The notes under the pieces: generated by a model
What the model was told of the DNA's origin: nothing
Databases searched by the model: none
Seen by the model: only the letters and a program-made list of their open reading frames with translations
From: Fistulifera solaris
Lineage: Eukaryota > Bacillariophyta > Bacillariophyceae > Naviculales > Stauroneidaceae
DNA: 64,000 bases
Direction of reading: 5' to 3'
NCBI GenBank assembly: GCA_030295235.1
Contig: AP026135.1
Location: 792,001-856,000 of the forward strand
In this document: piece by piece, positions 41,930 to 54,300 of the stretch
Numbering within the stretch: the first letter of the stretch is position 1
How the letters are laid out: every line of letters begins with the position of its first letter
Position numbers and translations under genes: made by a program

Positions 41930-44899
41930 ATGTCGTTGTCCAACAATAGTACTAGCATGCCGTCTCTGTACGACACAAGCGCTTCGGCGTCATCGACAGG
42001 ATCGCGCAGTTCCGGATTCTTCCCAAAATCCCATCCCAAGCCAGAAGCTTCCTATTACAATCAATACAGTCTTGCATCTGCAGCGAAAAATGCGTCGTTT
42101 CGTGAACGGGTGTCGCATTCTGAACTTGGAGTGGCGGAAATTACAGAGCGCAAATTTGTCTCCTACCGGCCTAGCTCGACTAGACATCGTCAGCAACACA
42201 TGTACGCTGCATCAGAGCCCGGGATGGCACGACCTCAGTCAAGTTTTACAGATTCGGCTCGTTTTAAAGGATACTTTACTAGTAATGTTGCGAATGAGCA
42301 GGACCATCCGAGTGAAAGGGGCGGAATCAAAGATAAAGTTGATTTTCAGCAAAACCACGTGCAGCAGTCTCCAGAACTCCATCCTAGTCGGGGAAGATCA
42401 CCAGATACTTACAGGAACACAAGTCGAATCACTGACGGTCAGTATTCGAGCTTCATTGAACGGAGTCGGAGTCTTTCGTCGAATCGGTTGTCGGGTAATT
42501 TTCGCATTGAACCTGCGTCAAATAACCCTTTGGAAACTACCAAAGAAGGCAAACAACGAGCCACTTACCGCAGCTCAAGTCCCCCGCCGCGTCGAAACAG
42601 CCAAACTGTGGATCAACAGCTTTATGACGAATCGTCGTTGACGATGAGCTCGTCAAAGGAACACGAAGAGGCTAGCAATACACGTGTATCCGCCGAATCT
42701 CCCCCCTCCAAATGCAGCGAAACTAACTTATTACGGACGAGCTGAAATTGAAACGCCGACACCAACAACTGTAAGGGATTTGGAAACAAAGGCTGTGGGA
42801 CTCTGACGAAACGCTCCATCATTGGCACGCCCAAAACGAAAGACTCCAAAAATCACACATTGAACCGCGACGCTTAGGTTATTCAGTTGCAGCCAAGTCC
42901 CCGAGTAGTCCTCAAGTGGAGGATTCTACGGAGAGCTTGACTGCAACTAGCAATACGCGTCGTACGCTTGCCCGATCGATCTCGCCCAGGCCTGTCCGAT
43001 TGAGAGAGCCCGCCGGTCATTCGCTCCTCCTTAATTGGCGTTATTCTCAAGCTGCCGCACGCGTTGCTTCTCGTTCGCCCTCTCGTAGAAAGTCTGCGGC
43101 ACAGAGCGCTTCACCCGCCCGCACAAATTCCTTTGCGGAGTCTGTTCAATCCGAGTTGCAACCGCGAGACCTAGCCAACTCACAAAGTAATTCAAAGGAC
43201 GTACACGACGGACCCCAGACTCGTCCTCAAGCACCAGTAGCGAATAAAGAAACAAAGGCAGAAAGTGAAGTCACAGCTGTCATGGCTAATAAGGCAGTAG
43301 CTTCTCTCATGGCGCGAATAAGTGCCGTCAGAAGGAGCGACCCGGCTGAAGCTCTCGCGCAAATTGACGCAATTCTGTCTTCCGAAAATGCCAGTTTGGT
43401 AACAGCGCGAGAGGAAATTGCGCCTACACGGCATGTCGGTGATTCAGTTGATGAACAGGAAGTTTCAGTGACACAGCCCCAGCACGTGGCTCAACAATCA
43501 ATGGTTGGGCATCTCGACGAAGAATCGTCAATCGCGGCAACATCTGTTTCATCCATGACCAACCCTACGTATCAAGGTCCTAGCACTCATCGAAACGAAG
43601 TAGTTTCATTCAGCAATAAGCCTTCGCTCTTGCAAGCTTATGGTCTCATTGGCCGAAAGGAGAGGTTTCGATCGATGAGCGAACACCGCAAGAGTGTCGC
43701 ACCGCCTTCCACAATATCGCTCTCTAGTAAAGATAAAGTGCGTTTTGGTGAATCGGTTCGGCAGCGATCTTCAGACTTTCCACCGATAATGCCTTCCAAC
43801 TCAGCTGAGCTGGTTGATAAGATAAGACGATGGGACGAGATAAGCGCCACGGATATTAAAGGAGCGAGGTCGGAAGACTCTCGGTATCCGATTGAACCTG
43901 ATGGCCGTGCGCTAAGTACCACAGGCAACAGACGTCGTGCTCATCCTTGGGATTCTTCATTGTCTGGGCAATTGGGTGGAAAAAATGCACCAGGCGAAAA
44001 TGCTACCAGGTCTTCTAGCTGGATGAAAGCGTCCAAGCCTAAATATACTTCACAAGAGAGAGTCACGAGCTTTCCGACTGATCGCTATTTTGATGAAGAA
44101 TCAAATAGTATTCAAGCGTTTCCATCCGAGTACTCCGAGGACGAGTTAGAGACCGACCTCAAATCGGATAATTTAGCCACGAGGCAAGCAAATCAAACTA
44201 CAGCAAAGCAACAGCATGATACGGAGACAATACTATTCGATTCAACGTGGGTTTCGTTACCCGAGTCATCATTTTTCCGGGATGTGGCTGCACCCACGCG
44301 GACTGCGCGTGAAACCGCAACAACGCCGCCTCGACTAAGCGGGTCGTCTTTTGAAGACCACGACGATCTGGCTTCCCCAGATTACGCGTTTAGACTTGAA
44401 CGAGCGCCTAGACAACCCGACGTTTCGTCGCCGAGCCCGCCGTCTCGTTTGGTCCGATCCGAGGAAGGAGATCATCGTCGCATGCAGACCTTCTCACCAC
44501 AAACACGCCAACCAACTCGGGATTTTCACTCCTTATCTCCACGCGCCATCCGGAAAGATCGCGATTTGCGGCGTTCAAACTCCGGGGATGACTCTTCAAC
44601 AGAGTACAGAGAAGAAGACACTCTTCTGAATAAACCAAAGTCTCGTGGCTTGCGTAGTTTTCTGCTCAAGCGCCGCACTTTCATAGGGTAGCACTCTCGC
44701 TGCGCTCGATGAAGATACATCACTCTTAAGCCAAAAGTCAGATTTGCTTGCCTTTGATGTTGAGCTTCCCCCGCCATTGCAGAATCGAGGTCGTCGCCTT
44801 GCCTTGACGCAGGACCGAGCACGTTCGCGATCGTTAGACGATAGTCGAAGCCGCAATCCCAACATTGCCAAGAAGTTTGGGCGGCTGCTGAGAGTCTAG
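41930..44899 (+). CDS. large intrinsically disordered protein, unknown function
   Basis: About 985 residues from ATG 41930 to TAG 44897-44899 once three single-base frame breaks are allowed for (near 42730, near 42790 and near 44690). Composition is Ser/Arg/Pro/Thr-rich with many RS, SP and RSxSP sites, e.g. RTLARSISPRPVRL and ASRSPSRRKSAAQSASPAR, so heavy phosphorylation is likely. One short ordered segment stands out between the first two breaks (LWDSDETLHHWHAQNERLQ) and the C-terminus ends KKFGRLLRV. No known domain is recognised. The frame linking rests on continuity of composition, so the exact chain is uncertain; two adjoining genes cannot be excluded. Confidence 0.6.
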
Positions 44900-45174
44900 G
44901 GAAAAGAATAGGTTATAGGAAATGTTCTAAAATGCTTCCCTTTTTCATGACACGCATTACAACATCTAGTTTTTTAGTGTTGTTTGCACAGTTCTAGGTC
45001 CATGTTTGATGTTTGATGTCGGAGTGCGACTGAAATGTGGAAACACAATAAGCCTTACAGTACTACTAAAGAACGCACAAGCATTGTGCAAAGGACCGAA
45101 TTTGCATTTCATTTATCTTTACTCTAGACAATAACTTCTTTACACTTCTCTTTTGATAACACGCAACACTTACC

Positions 45175-45521
45175 ATGCACCCGCTTGTACGAAACCTCTA
45201 CAAGCGGGTACTTAGCGTGGGTCATGATTACCCAATGGGTATGAAACACGTCCGAGATGTCTGGAAGAAATCGTTACGAAATCCGCAAAATTGCCCGTCG
45301 TGTTACGACCAAAAGGAAAGCTTAATCTACAAGATCCGGCTTGTCAGGAAGAAATACTATTTGCAGTTCATCGAGGGAGAAAGATGATCCAAGAAATGAT
45401 TGGGGTCATTCAGTTGAAGAAATACCGTGCGATGAAGACAAGATATGGAAACGTCGATACGGATCTTTCTCGCTCGCTCGAAGTTCTTCAAAGAGAAGAA
45501 GAAGAGCAATCAACTTCTTGA
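45175..45521 (+). CDS. LYR-motif protein, ETFRF1/LYRM5-like
   Basis: Small mitochondrial LYR-family factor; human ETFRF1 removes FAD from electron-transfer flavoprotein. The start MHPLVRNLYKRVLSVGHDYP carries the LYK variant of LYR plus the G(R/H)DYPxG signature of ETFRF1. The frame ends early at 45387; adding one A to the A4 near 45286 continues as LPVVLRPKGKLNLQDPACQE, then LKKYRAMKTRYG, which matches the conserved C-terminal KYRAMK of ETFRF1. About 115 codons in total. No cleavable presequence is evident, as usual for LYR proteins. Confidence 0.78.
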
Positions 45522-45686
45522 CGCCGTGTGAGATTTATCATGAGTGAGCGTGTCTGATTGATTACCTAACAAAATGTATAACTAGCCATTTTTTAGACCA
45601 TTGAAACAAGCAGATCTCGTTCATTTTACAGTAACGAAGTACCATCAACTACGCAACAAAATAAAAAGAGCTACTAGATGATCAGC

Positions 45687-47529
45687 TTAACGGGGTGTAG
45701 GTTGGTTGTCTTTTGGATCCACTTTTCCTTCTTCCAGCTCGGGTACGGTGTTAGGCTGACGGGTTAAACCGATCACACGTTCCCACGTTCGACCACGAGC
45801 ATTCATCGACCGAGGACTTGTAGCCACGAGCTCAGGAATGGGGAGGAACACCATGCGGTTGTTGCAAAGTCCTACGGAGAAACCGGTGTAACCAGCCTAA
45901 ATCAATCAAGCAAAAACAACAGAATAGTGAGTACATGCGTGAGCCAGTAGCAACATCATGTCGTCTGCTTTTTATCATCGTACCATGGCACCGTGAACGG
46001 CATTTTGAGCCAGTTGCATGCAATAAAGCGAGTCAGCAGCATTCGCAGGGACGGTGCGAACCGTGTACGACGGATCAATGTATTTAACGGTTGCTGTTTC
46101 TCCGTGCTTTTTGAAGTATTCTTCAATCGACTTTTTCATAAATTCACCAATCGCCGGAAGCTTCTTGTTGCCGCTAGCATCTACTTCGGTGGAAGTTCCC
46201 AACACTTCTTCACCGGCTCCTTCCGCTACAACTACTACCGCATATCCTTGTTGTTTGACTCGTCTCATGAGATGAGGAAGACACCCTCTTCGCCGTCTAG
46301 AACGACTGGGACTTCCGGAACAAGACACTTTCAAAGCAACACTAAGGTGAGAATCACGAACAGCAACGGGAGATTAAAGAGTATACGAGGCAATCAACGC
46401 ACCAAATCGACGTCAGAACTAGCCATGGTCGAATGTGCGGCAATAAATCCCGCCGAACGTCCCATTAGCTTGACAATACCGATACCATTCGGCAGATTAC
46501 AGACTGCTTCCGTTTTGGCCGATCGAATGGCGACTTGCGCAGCTTCTACGGCACTTTGGAATCCGAAACTCTGATCAATGTAGTCTACATCATTGTCGAT
46601 TGTTTTGGGGATACCTGCGACCGCCACATTGTATCCACGCTCGATGCATCCTTCATGGATACGGAAAGCCCCACGGTGCGTTCCATCTCCACCGATCACA
46701 AAGAGCTGAGAGATTTTGCGATCCCGTACAAAGTCAAGAATCTTATCGAGATCAAAACCCCCTCGGGAACTTCCCAATACTGTACCACCCCCGTGATGAA
46801 TGTTCTCCACCAAATCCAAAGTCAATTCGACCGGTTCGAGTTCCGGATCCCAGAATCCTCGATAGCCACCCCGAATGCCGTAGACTTTTCCACCAATCGC
46901 GTACAACTGATAGAGCGATTTGGTAATTTCTCGAATGACATTATTGAGTCCAGGACACAATCCCCCGCACGTGACAATGGCCGCATTGACGTGCGCCGGA
47001 TCAAAGTGCAAATACCTTCGGGGCCCCGCCCGCATGTACGCCACTGTATTGGTCTGTTGGTTGGGTTTGCGCACAACATCACCCAAAAATGCATTCGTGA
47101 TCGGTAATGAGTTTGTTGTATTGCGTAATGATTTCTGTCGAATTCTTGCGTTGCAGGGTAGTCGATGCGAGCGGATGAATGGTTTCGTATTGAAAGTGCA
47201 TATGATTCGCGACATTCGCCGACGCAAAGGATTTGCGCAAATCTTGACATTCCCACAAAAAGACTTTATCAATAAAGACATCATCAATCAATGTACCGGA
47301 TGAAGGTTCTTTCATCGTTTTGCGGGCTTCGGCGGTTTTTTTCTTTGAGTAGTTTTTCGCGTTGATATTGCTTCCAAGCGCGGGCGCGTTCCTTGGATTG
47401 TTCGTACCGCGTCGTCAATAGGTAAGTCGTGGCGGCGGTGGCGGCGACCAGTGCTGCCGAGAAAGCAACGAATGCGGTTGTACTGTCTTTCGAAGAAAGA
47501 GTCGTCGTCGTCGTCGTCGTCGTCGTCAT
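45687..47529 (-). CDS. 6-phosphofructokinase with N-terminal hydrophobic segment
   Basis: Plant-type ATP phosphofructokinase clade: NAAIVTCGGLCPGLN, GGYRGFWD, GGDGTHRGA (Gly rather than Asp at the ATP/PPi switch, so ATP-dependent by analogy), GIPKTIDNDVDYID, MGRSAGFIAAHS. Exons run from 47529 to 46403, then 45984-46327 and 45687-45896 (introns 75 and 87 nt). The start is MTTTTTTTTT, encoded by a (CGT)n microsatellite, followed by a hydrophobic stretch (AFVAFSAALVAATAATTYLL) and basic residues: signal anchor or targeting peptide. Three single-base frame breaks are inferred, at the A run near 47335-47345, near 47090 and near 46265; conserved sequence resumes after each. Confidence 0.87.
47501..47527. 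repeat. (GTC)n trinucleotide microsatellite
   Basis: Nine near-perfect GTC units on the plus strand read as ACG repeats on the minus strand, coding the poly-Thr start of the phosphofructokinase. Likely length-polymorphic. Confidence 0.9.
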
Positions 47530-47881
47530 GTTCGTATAATGCTGATGAGAATGCGCGAAGGAAATCGAACAATACCAGTAAGGTTGTGATGGATGAAAGA
47601 GAACATGATTTGCTTCGCGCGCTGTGGAGGGACGAAGAAGATATTCGTTTTACTACGTCATCGTCTGCGACTGTATCTTCGAACAGTGAAAAAAACTGTA
47701 AACCTTATTCTTTCGAAGGACAACAAGATGAGAAGCGTTCCCACACAATAACCCCCCCCCCCCCCCCCCCCCTTTTTTTTTACAATGTTATTTTTCAATA
47801 CGCGTCATTTTTCCCATCATATTATACATCATATCTCTGGATCTTCGGTGATTGCTGTTCCCATCTTTCCCCTTTGCAAGA
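47530..47881. other. intergenic region between divergent genes
   Basis: Shared 5' flank of phosphofructokinase (minus) and the plastid membrane protein gene (plus). Its outstanding feature is a C homopolymer followed by a T homopolymer (separate entry). Confidence 0.5.
47752..47781. repeat. poly-C / poly-T tract (about C21 T9)
   Basis: About 21 consecutive C directly followed by 9 T, 100 bp before the start of the gene at 47882. By far the longest homopolymer in the window. Its exact length cannot be trusted in view of the many homopolymer errors nearby. Confidence 0.85.
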
Positions 47882-48619
47882 ATGAAGTTCATAATACGAG
47901 TTAAACTGGCCGGGGCGTTGTTCTGCGGACAATCCGCTGGGTTCATTGCTCGTCGTCCTGTCTCTTCCGTTTTCTGGAATTCGTATTCGTCAACTGCAAA
48001 CAATCCACTTGTGATACATCCGTTTCTCTTATACAGCCAAAAGAACAATCGAAATGATCTAGAACCGCAACAGCAAAATGAGGATGAAGATTCACCCGTA
48101 CTGGTCGATGCCATTGACCTTCTAATCGATTTCGTGTCGACACCAACACCCCTCGTCCCATCCCTCGCGTTGGGGTTCCCGGTGGCACTCCTACTGGTAA
48201 CCATCACCCAATCGTGGTCGAATACTGTCACGACGGTCATTTTGTTTACCTTCTTGGCGTGGTTCGGTCGTTCGGTGGCACTCGACGAAGATGGAGTCGA
48301 GGAGTCTGGTGATGCCACACCGACAATGTCGACCGTAGGACTCGATGCTTTGGCCTTTCTGACGGCCATAGGAACCGCGCAATTACTGGTACCGAGTGAG
48401 GACGAAGGTTTCCTAGATTGGGGGGTTTTGACAGGTGTCTCGTTCGCCGTGTTGGCAGTTGTGCAAGTCCTCCGGACTCCACTTCCGAAAGATACACCCG
48501 AAGAGCGTCTCATGGATCGATGGGATGATCGATTTCGTCAAAATCGAAAAGTCAATGGGCAAAAGAAAAAGAGCGCAATCGGTAAAATGACGAACAAGAA
48601 GAAGGACAAGAAGAAGTGA
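47882..48619 (+). CDS. plastid-targeted four-helix membrane protein, unknown
   Basis: 245 residues from ATG 47882. The N-terminus (KLAGALFCGQSAGFIARRPVSS) reads as a signal peptide with an SAGF site followed by a basic, Ser-rich transit part, the layout of diatom plastid preproteins. An acidic stretch precedes four hydrophobic helices (LALGFPVALLLVTITQ, VILFTFLAWFG, LDALAFLTAIGTAQLLV, GVLTGVSFAVLAVVQVL) and a Lys-rich C-terminus. No family recognised; its size and four helices suggest a thylakoid or envelope protein. Unbroken and intronless. Confidence 0.7.
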   Translation: MKFIIRVKLAGALFCGQSAGFIARRPVSSVFWNSYSSTANNPLVIHPFLLYSQKNNRNDLEPQQQNEDEDSPVLVDAIDLLIDFVSTPTPLVPSLALGFPVALLLVTITQSWSNTVTTVILFTFLAWFGRSVALDEDGVEESGDATPTMSTVGLDALAFLTAIGTAQLLVPSEDEGFLDWGVLTGVSFAVLAVVQVLRTPLPKDTPEERLMDRWDDRFRQNRKVNGQKKKSAIGKMTNKKKDKKK

Positions 48620-48883
48620 GAGGCGTTGGGTGCTGCGATGGGAGTCTATAAATTTTGAGTCCTCTTGAACTATGATTTCATAAGCGCTAGAATTCATAAC
48701 GAAATAGTCCGTCGAAAGTTTAATCAGCTTTCAACGAAAGTTTCAACGAAAGGTAAAAGACTATGCACAAATCAAGCTTTCGGCATTACAAATGATTAGA
48801 ATTGAACGAAAGGGAAAGGCTTTTAATAACGTGAAAAGATTCATTCCCTGTTTGAAGGAACCCTATCCCCTCGTTTTCACTGA

Positions 48884-50449
48884 TTATCCCGACCGAATGG
48901 CGGAAATGGATTCTACCGTCATACACACTGCCGACACGGCCACCACAATACCAATGGAAAAAGCAATGTACGAAGGTCGATCGTGTCGCTTCATCAAAAA
49001 CGACATGATGCTTTGTCCGAACATGGTAGAGAGGAATCCAATGGCGAAGCAAACTACGGCATAGTCGTATTGCACAAACCCATACATGCAGTAACGAATG
49101 GTGGCGGTAGCACTGGTAAAAGAATCATGGCGGCTGTGGTAGCCGAAGCCACCGTCGGGTGCACGTTTAACTCCAACATGAGTGGCCCTTTGACCATGCC
49201 GCCGCCTGCGAGAAAGATAAGTGAGCGCGTGTACACATAATCAACCTCTACCAACTCAGCCACAAGCAAACGTACCGATTCCAAACAATCCCGCTACAAT
49301 CCCTGCTAAAATGGCATACATGGGATAATGAATGGTATTCGAGTCGTCCCAATCAATGTCCGACAAAATGGGTCCACCCTGCACACCTACGCGATGCAAA
49401 ATCGACGTCCGCGTCCAGACACCAAACAACACAATGATCACCAGCATTGACAATTGACTGTACCAATGGCAGCGAATGTCACACTGTGGGAGTCTGAAGA
49501 TATTTCCTGAGCTCTCTCCTCCTTCAGATCGCCCTTCCAGTAATGAAAGAACGGTAATAATAGCAAAGAGCACGGTCATTTTGCAGATTGACTTCCAAAC
49601 TTCATTTCTCAACTCAAAATTGGATGGTGATTCAGCTTCTCCGTGCGGCACGGACAAGGCACCGTACGTGGTGTCCTTAGCTAACATTGACTTGGTTTCG
49701 TCTGATTGCTCATGTTGAGAGGATGCTCGTTGTTGTTCTTGTAGTCGTTTCGTTTCCTTATCATACAACTGCATGGCTTTCGTAAGTGTTTTGTAGGCCG
49801 TAAATACAAGTAGTGCCAATAAGAGTACAATCAAAACAATACTGGGTAGTACAGCATTCAATGCTGCTCCAGGACCGTCCCCGCCATGGCGGGTGGTTCC
49901 AATTGCAACAACAAATCCCAATCGACCGACGGACGTTTGGGTTGCGTCGTATTGCGTTTTTCATCGTCGGGATGTGACTTGGAGTAGTTCACCAGGTTAT
50001 TGGCGACCGCGCCACCGAGGACTGTTACCCCCGACAAGGATATGGCGTATTTGACGGGGAACTTGAGGATGAGAATGTAAATGGGTACTAGGATACCGCC
50101 TCCGCCAATTCCACCTATAATGCAAGACAAAAGAGGATCATGAGTGTGAAGCGGAGGTAATCATACCGACGAGAACAAAAAAGTACACGTCAAAAGACAT
50201 ACCTCCCGCGGCAATTACTAAACCCAAAATAGCCAAAAAGAAGCCCCAATAGTCTTTGCCATGCAAGGGAAAGAGTGGATCTAGAGTTACACGGTCATCA
50301 ATGAGTGTCAGAACACGCTGTGAGATGTCGCCCTTATCTTGGTGAATAATTACTGCAGTCATTCCTCCGATGATCAAGGAAAGACAGAGGAGTCCTCTTG
50401 CGGCGATTACGTGAGGAGTTTTGTACTGGTGATGATGATGACTTGTCAT
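48884..50449 (-). CDS. TauE/SafE-family membrane transporter
   Basis: TauE/SafE proteins export sulfite and organosulfonates or related anions. Exons 50203-50449, 49276-50114 and 48884-49205 (introns 88 and 70 nt). Both halves of the family repeat are visible: GGIGGGGILVPIYILILKFP at the first splice join and GLFGIGGGMVKGPLML at the second, separated by a cytosolic acidic loop; about nine hydrophobic helices. Frame breaks: one base missing at 49869-49870 (VLGAALNAVLPSIV) and one at the A4 of 49118-49121 (MILFTSATATIRYC). I place the start at ATG 50447-50449; the frame is open to another ATG at 50633-50635, but an intron-like acceptor (TTTTCGTCTTGCAG) lies between, so the upstream part may be UTR. 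Confidence 0.85.
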
Positions 50450-51336
50450 TGTGAGATAGACTTTGGAACGTCCTTTTTTGTCTACGAAGGGAGTGCGGAT
50501 CGGGGAATGCTTTTGCGCTGTATGAATAACCAAAGGTGCTCTGCAAGACGAAAACAATGACGGATATTCACAAACGAATAGCAAATAAAAGCAACAAGGG
50601 TGATGGGTGATGAATCTCCCAGACGTGCTTGGCATTTGTTGTCAGGACGATGATGTGTGATGTGTTCGATCTTTTCTGTCGTTTTATTACGCGGTGCATC
50701 ATCGCGGTTCGCGGTCTCTCGCGACTCGCGAGGTCTTAAAATTCATTCTTGGATCGTCGTGACTGCATTCCCTCGTTGCGGTGATCCTTCGTCCTTCAAG
50801 GAGAAATAATAATAATCGCTTCAATTCACCTCCGTTCGCTCTGCTAGCTTGATAGTCTCATAAGCAAAAGCAAAAAGCAAAAAGTACAATGTAAAATACA
50901 ATTAATTTTACTTTAGCAGCGTTTGCAAATCACCTCTTGGCGAAATTCCTCAGAAAATAATATTGTTGTCCTTTCTATTATTCACTACCACTTTCATCAT
51001 TAATTTGTTTCCGAGCCAGACTGCAACCTACAACCTCGATTCGGTGGGCAAGGATGGTGAACAATTTTTCGCTATCACAATACAACTCCCATCAGCATCA
51101 TTTGCAATGCGTCGCCTCTAAAAAATGTCAATCATCCTAGGGGAAAGTTGTCATTTTTTTAAAATGCTATAGGCCAAAGTGTAGTCTTGAGACGATCGGT
51201 GGTCCCCGGTCGTGTCTGAATTAGACAGGACCTAGAGAGGTGGATTTTATCCTCAGTCCACAGCCCACTGGGTCAATTGTGTTTCTCTAACGTGTATAGT
51301 AAAGTCTAGCTATTTTTGTGTCACTGCATTTCAGTG
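50450..51336. other. intergenic region between divergent genes
   Basis: 5' flanks of the TauE/SafE gene (minus) and the three-domain fusion gene (plus). No RNA gene or further coding sequence is supported. Confidence 0.5.
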
Positions 51337-54300
51337 ATGAATCAAAACTTGTCGATGGACTATAAACCAAAGTGTTGGCGGCACTTCACCACGACTGCTT
51401 TATTTCAGTCGCGATTAAAGTTCAGAGATGACAGTTTACAAGTATCGGCACCAATACAAGTAATTATTCAGTTGCATCGTTTGCATTCATTCATTATTTA
51501 TTTATTTTTAATACAATTCGATGTCCTGATGAACTGCCTTGTTAAGTTTCGATGGCTGCTGTTAGGGGCGCTGGTGAAGCTCGTTTCGACGCGATTGACG
51601 CCAGTCGTCAACTCTCATACAAAGATCTTATTGATCGACGTGGATAATACACTATACAGCGACCGGACTCACGGTATTGAACGGCAAATTGTTCAAAACA
51701 TTCATCGCTTTTGTCAGGAACGGCTGCAGATGACGGCGTCGCAAGCCGACGAATTGCATGCTAAATACGGATCTACGATTGAGGGTCTCCGCCAAACACT
51801 TTGGAATGATATACCGTCATGGAAACGGGAGGAACAAATGCGAGATTTCTACGACTTTGTCTACGCAAACATTCAGAAAGAGTCGCTCCTAGTGACCAGT
51901 AGGGAGACAAGTAGCTCGAATACGGGTTATACACACAACAGTGACCTGCAGGAACAATCGCGACAGGAACGTTTGCGGCAGCTTCTGAAGGTGTCACCAT
52001 TTCCTTTACACTTGGCTTCCAATTCACCGTTGCATCATATTGCGGATGTAGTGCAGCGAATGGGCTTGTGCGATGTCTTTGATCGTCTCTCATTCACGCC
52101 CGATTCTCCGAGGGCGAACGGGGGGAGAACGAAAACTGTCGAGTTCCCAACGAAACGACAAGCGTCGACATTCTTTGCTCCACTTCTATCGTCCGTCGAT
52201 GATACCGCGAAACACCAATTTGTCTTACTGGATGATTCACCAGCCGCACTAACAGCAGCTTCGCCTCCAATGAAAGGAGTACTGATCAACAATTCACCAG
52301 ACGCGGACCAGGGTGTGTCTCTCGACACGGCGCTTGCGCAAGAATATGGCTGGTTGGATCCAGATTATACGTTTTCGGACATTGAGTATTTGAGGGCGAA
52401 AAATGAGGTTGATTTGGGGTCGCTGAATCGAGAGGCATGGCAACACGTAGGAAATGAGCTCAGGGGGATGATCGCCACCGGGGCTGCCCCTTGTCGTCTG
52501 GCGATTGTGGATCTCGGTGCGGGTTTATTATCGATGCTTCGCTTGGTCGTGTTCGGCCACGACGATATGCCATCACTAAAAGACATGTTAGATGTCCCTG
52601 TTACGATGGATTACTATGCATACGAGCCGAATGAACAAGTTTGGACTGAGAGTATATTGGTTTTAAAAAGTTTAGGGTTTGAATTGGTTGAGGAAAGAAC
52701 ACTCAACGATAAGAAAAGGGTGGTGTTGACATACTCGCCTAAGAGTGATGAAACTCGTGTGACGGTACATCTACGATGTTGTGACTATCGGGATGATGAA
52801 AGCTCGGTTGAGATTTGTCCGCAGTTGATCGTTGGATGTTGCTTTGCCGACTTGATGGATCCGCGCGAATTGCCTTCTTCCCTGCTGAAATGCTTTCTCT
52901 CACAAAAACGGGAAGACAATGTTAGGGACTTTTGTGTCGCCTACTTCCCCATTACGTTTCGAGGGATCACTCAGTTGCTACCTTCACAGCCTTTCGAAGC
53001 GTCTTGCAGATCTGGTAGAACGATCCCATCCGATACGACTGTCTTCTCGCATTATGCCGATGTATTAAAATATCAGCATGGTCACAACCTCGACACTCAG
53101 TTGTTGGATACATCGATGAAAGAGTACGGTGCTGACTGTGTTTTTCAAGGCCGTTCGAACTGGCTCATTGATCCTCACCAACACGACTTCTTTTGGCAGA
53201 CGATGCTATACTTTTTCGGTAGCGTCGCTCCCGTAGATTTAGAGAAAACTGGGATATGGGATTTTGAGGGATGGATTTCAAGAACACGGAAAAACAACCC
53301 ACAAATTTACGTAGCCAACTTAGATCTCGTATATCGCATTCCTTTTTCAGGGAAGTGGCAGCTCAAATCCAGCGCAGAGACCTTGGCAAAATCTTTCCAA
53401 CATAGTATGTATGAAGAAATCCAATTCACTTCTCCCGGGCAGGTCACTTCCCAAAAAAAGAAACTCCCCAAACTATGCGGCGAACAAGTTCGAATCGAGT
53501 CCATAGCATCTCTGATCAGCACTGGAACGGAGCTCAAAATTTTTCATGGTTGTTTCGACGACGCTGCATTGGATGTGAACATTAAGGGAATGGACGACAC
53601 AAAGATGGCGTACCCTCTTGCGTATGGTTACTGCTTGGTCGGGCGTGTTGTTGAATGTGGTCCTGAGGTTCAGGATGCTGAGAACATTCTCGGCAGAACC
53701 GTTTTTGTCTTTGCTCCTCACACCTCTCAAGCGATCGTAGATTACTCAGGGGTACACTTTGTCCCAGACGACATTGATCCATATGATGCTATTTTCATGC
53801 CATCTGTGGAAACCGCTGTTTCTCTTATACACGAAGCTCACCCGCGTCTTGGGGATTCAGTTGGTGTTTTCGGCCAAGGACTTATAGGGCTACTCGTAAC
53901 GTGCCTTTTGAGCGACCAAGGACTCAACAAAATTTCAGGTAGATTTGGAACGGTATCAACTTTCGATTTATTGCCCGACCGTCTTGCCTTATCCGCTCTA
54001 ATGGGAGCATCGCAAGCACTTGCGCCAAATAGAGCAAGCGATGCCGGGCCATTTGATGTAACAATTGAAGTAAGCGGAAATCCACGCGCACTTCAATCCG
54101 CAATCGATTGTACACGTGACGGTGGAAGAATCATAATTGGATCTTGGTACGGAAACACTAATATCGCGCTATGCCTGGGTATAGACTTTCACCGGAGCCA
54201 CAAGGAATTGAAAGCATCTCAAGTAAGCTTTATACCACAGGGAATGCAGATGACTTGGACCAAGGATAGGCGCTTCCACCTAACCTGGGATTTGGTGAGG

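Noticed and set aside
46535-47107. 190-codon plus-strand open frame opposite phosphofructokinase
   Set aside because: Lies wholly over conserved phosphofructokinase sequence on the other strand; no motif of its own.
50450-50635. N-terminal extension of the TauE/SafE protein from ATG 50633-50635
   Set aside because: The extension contains an intron-acceptor-like tract and no conservation; kept only as an alternative start.
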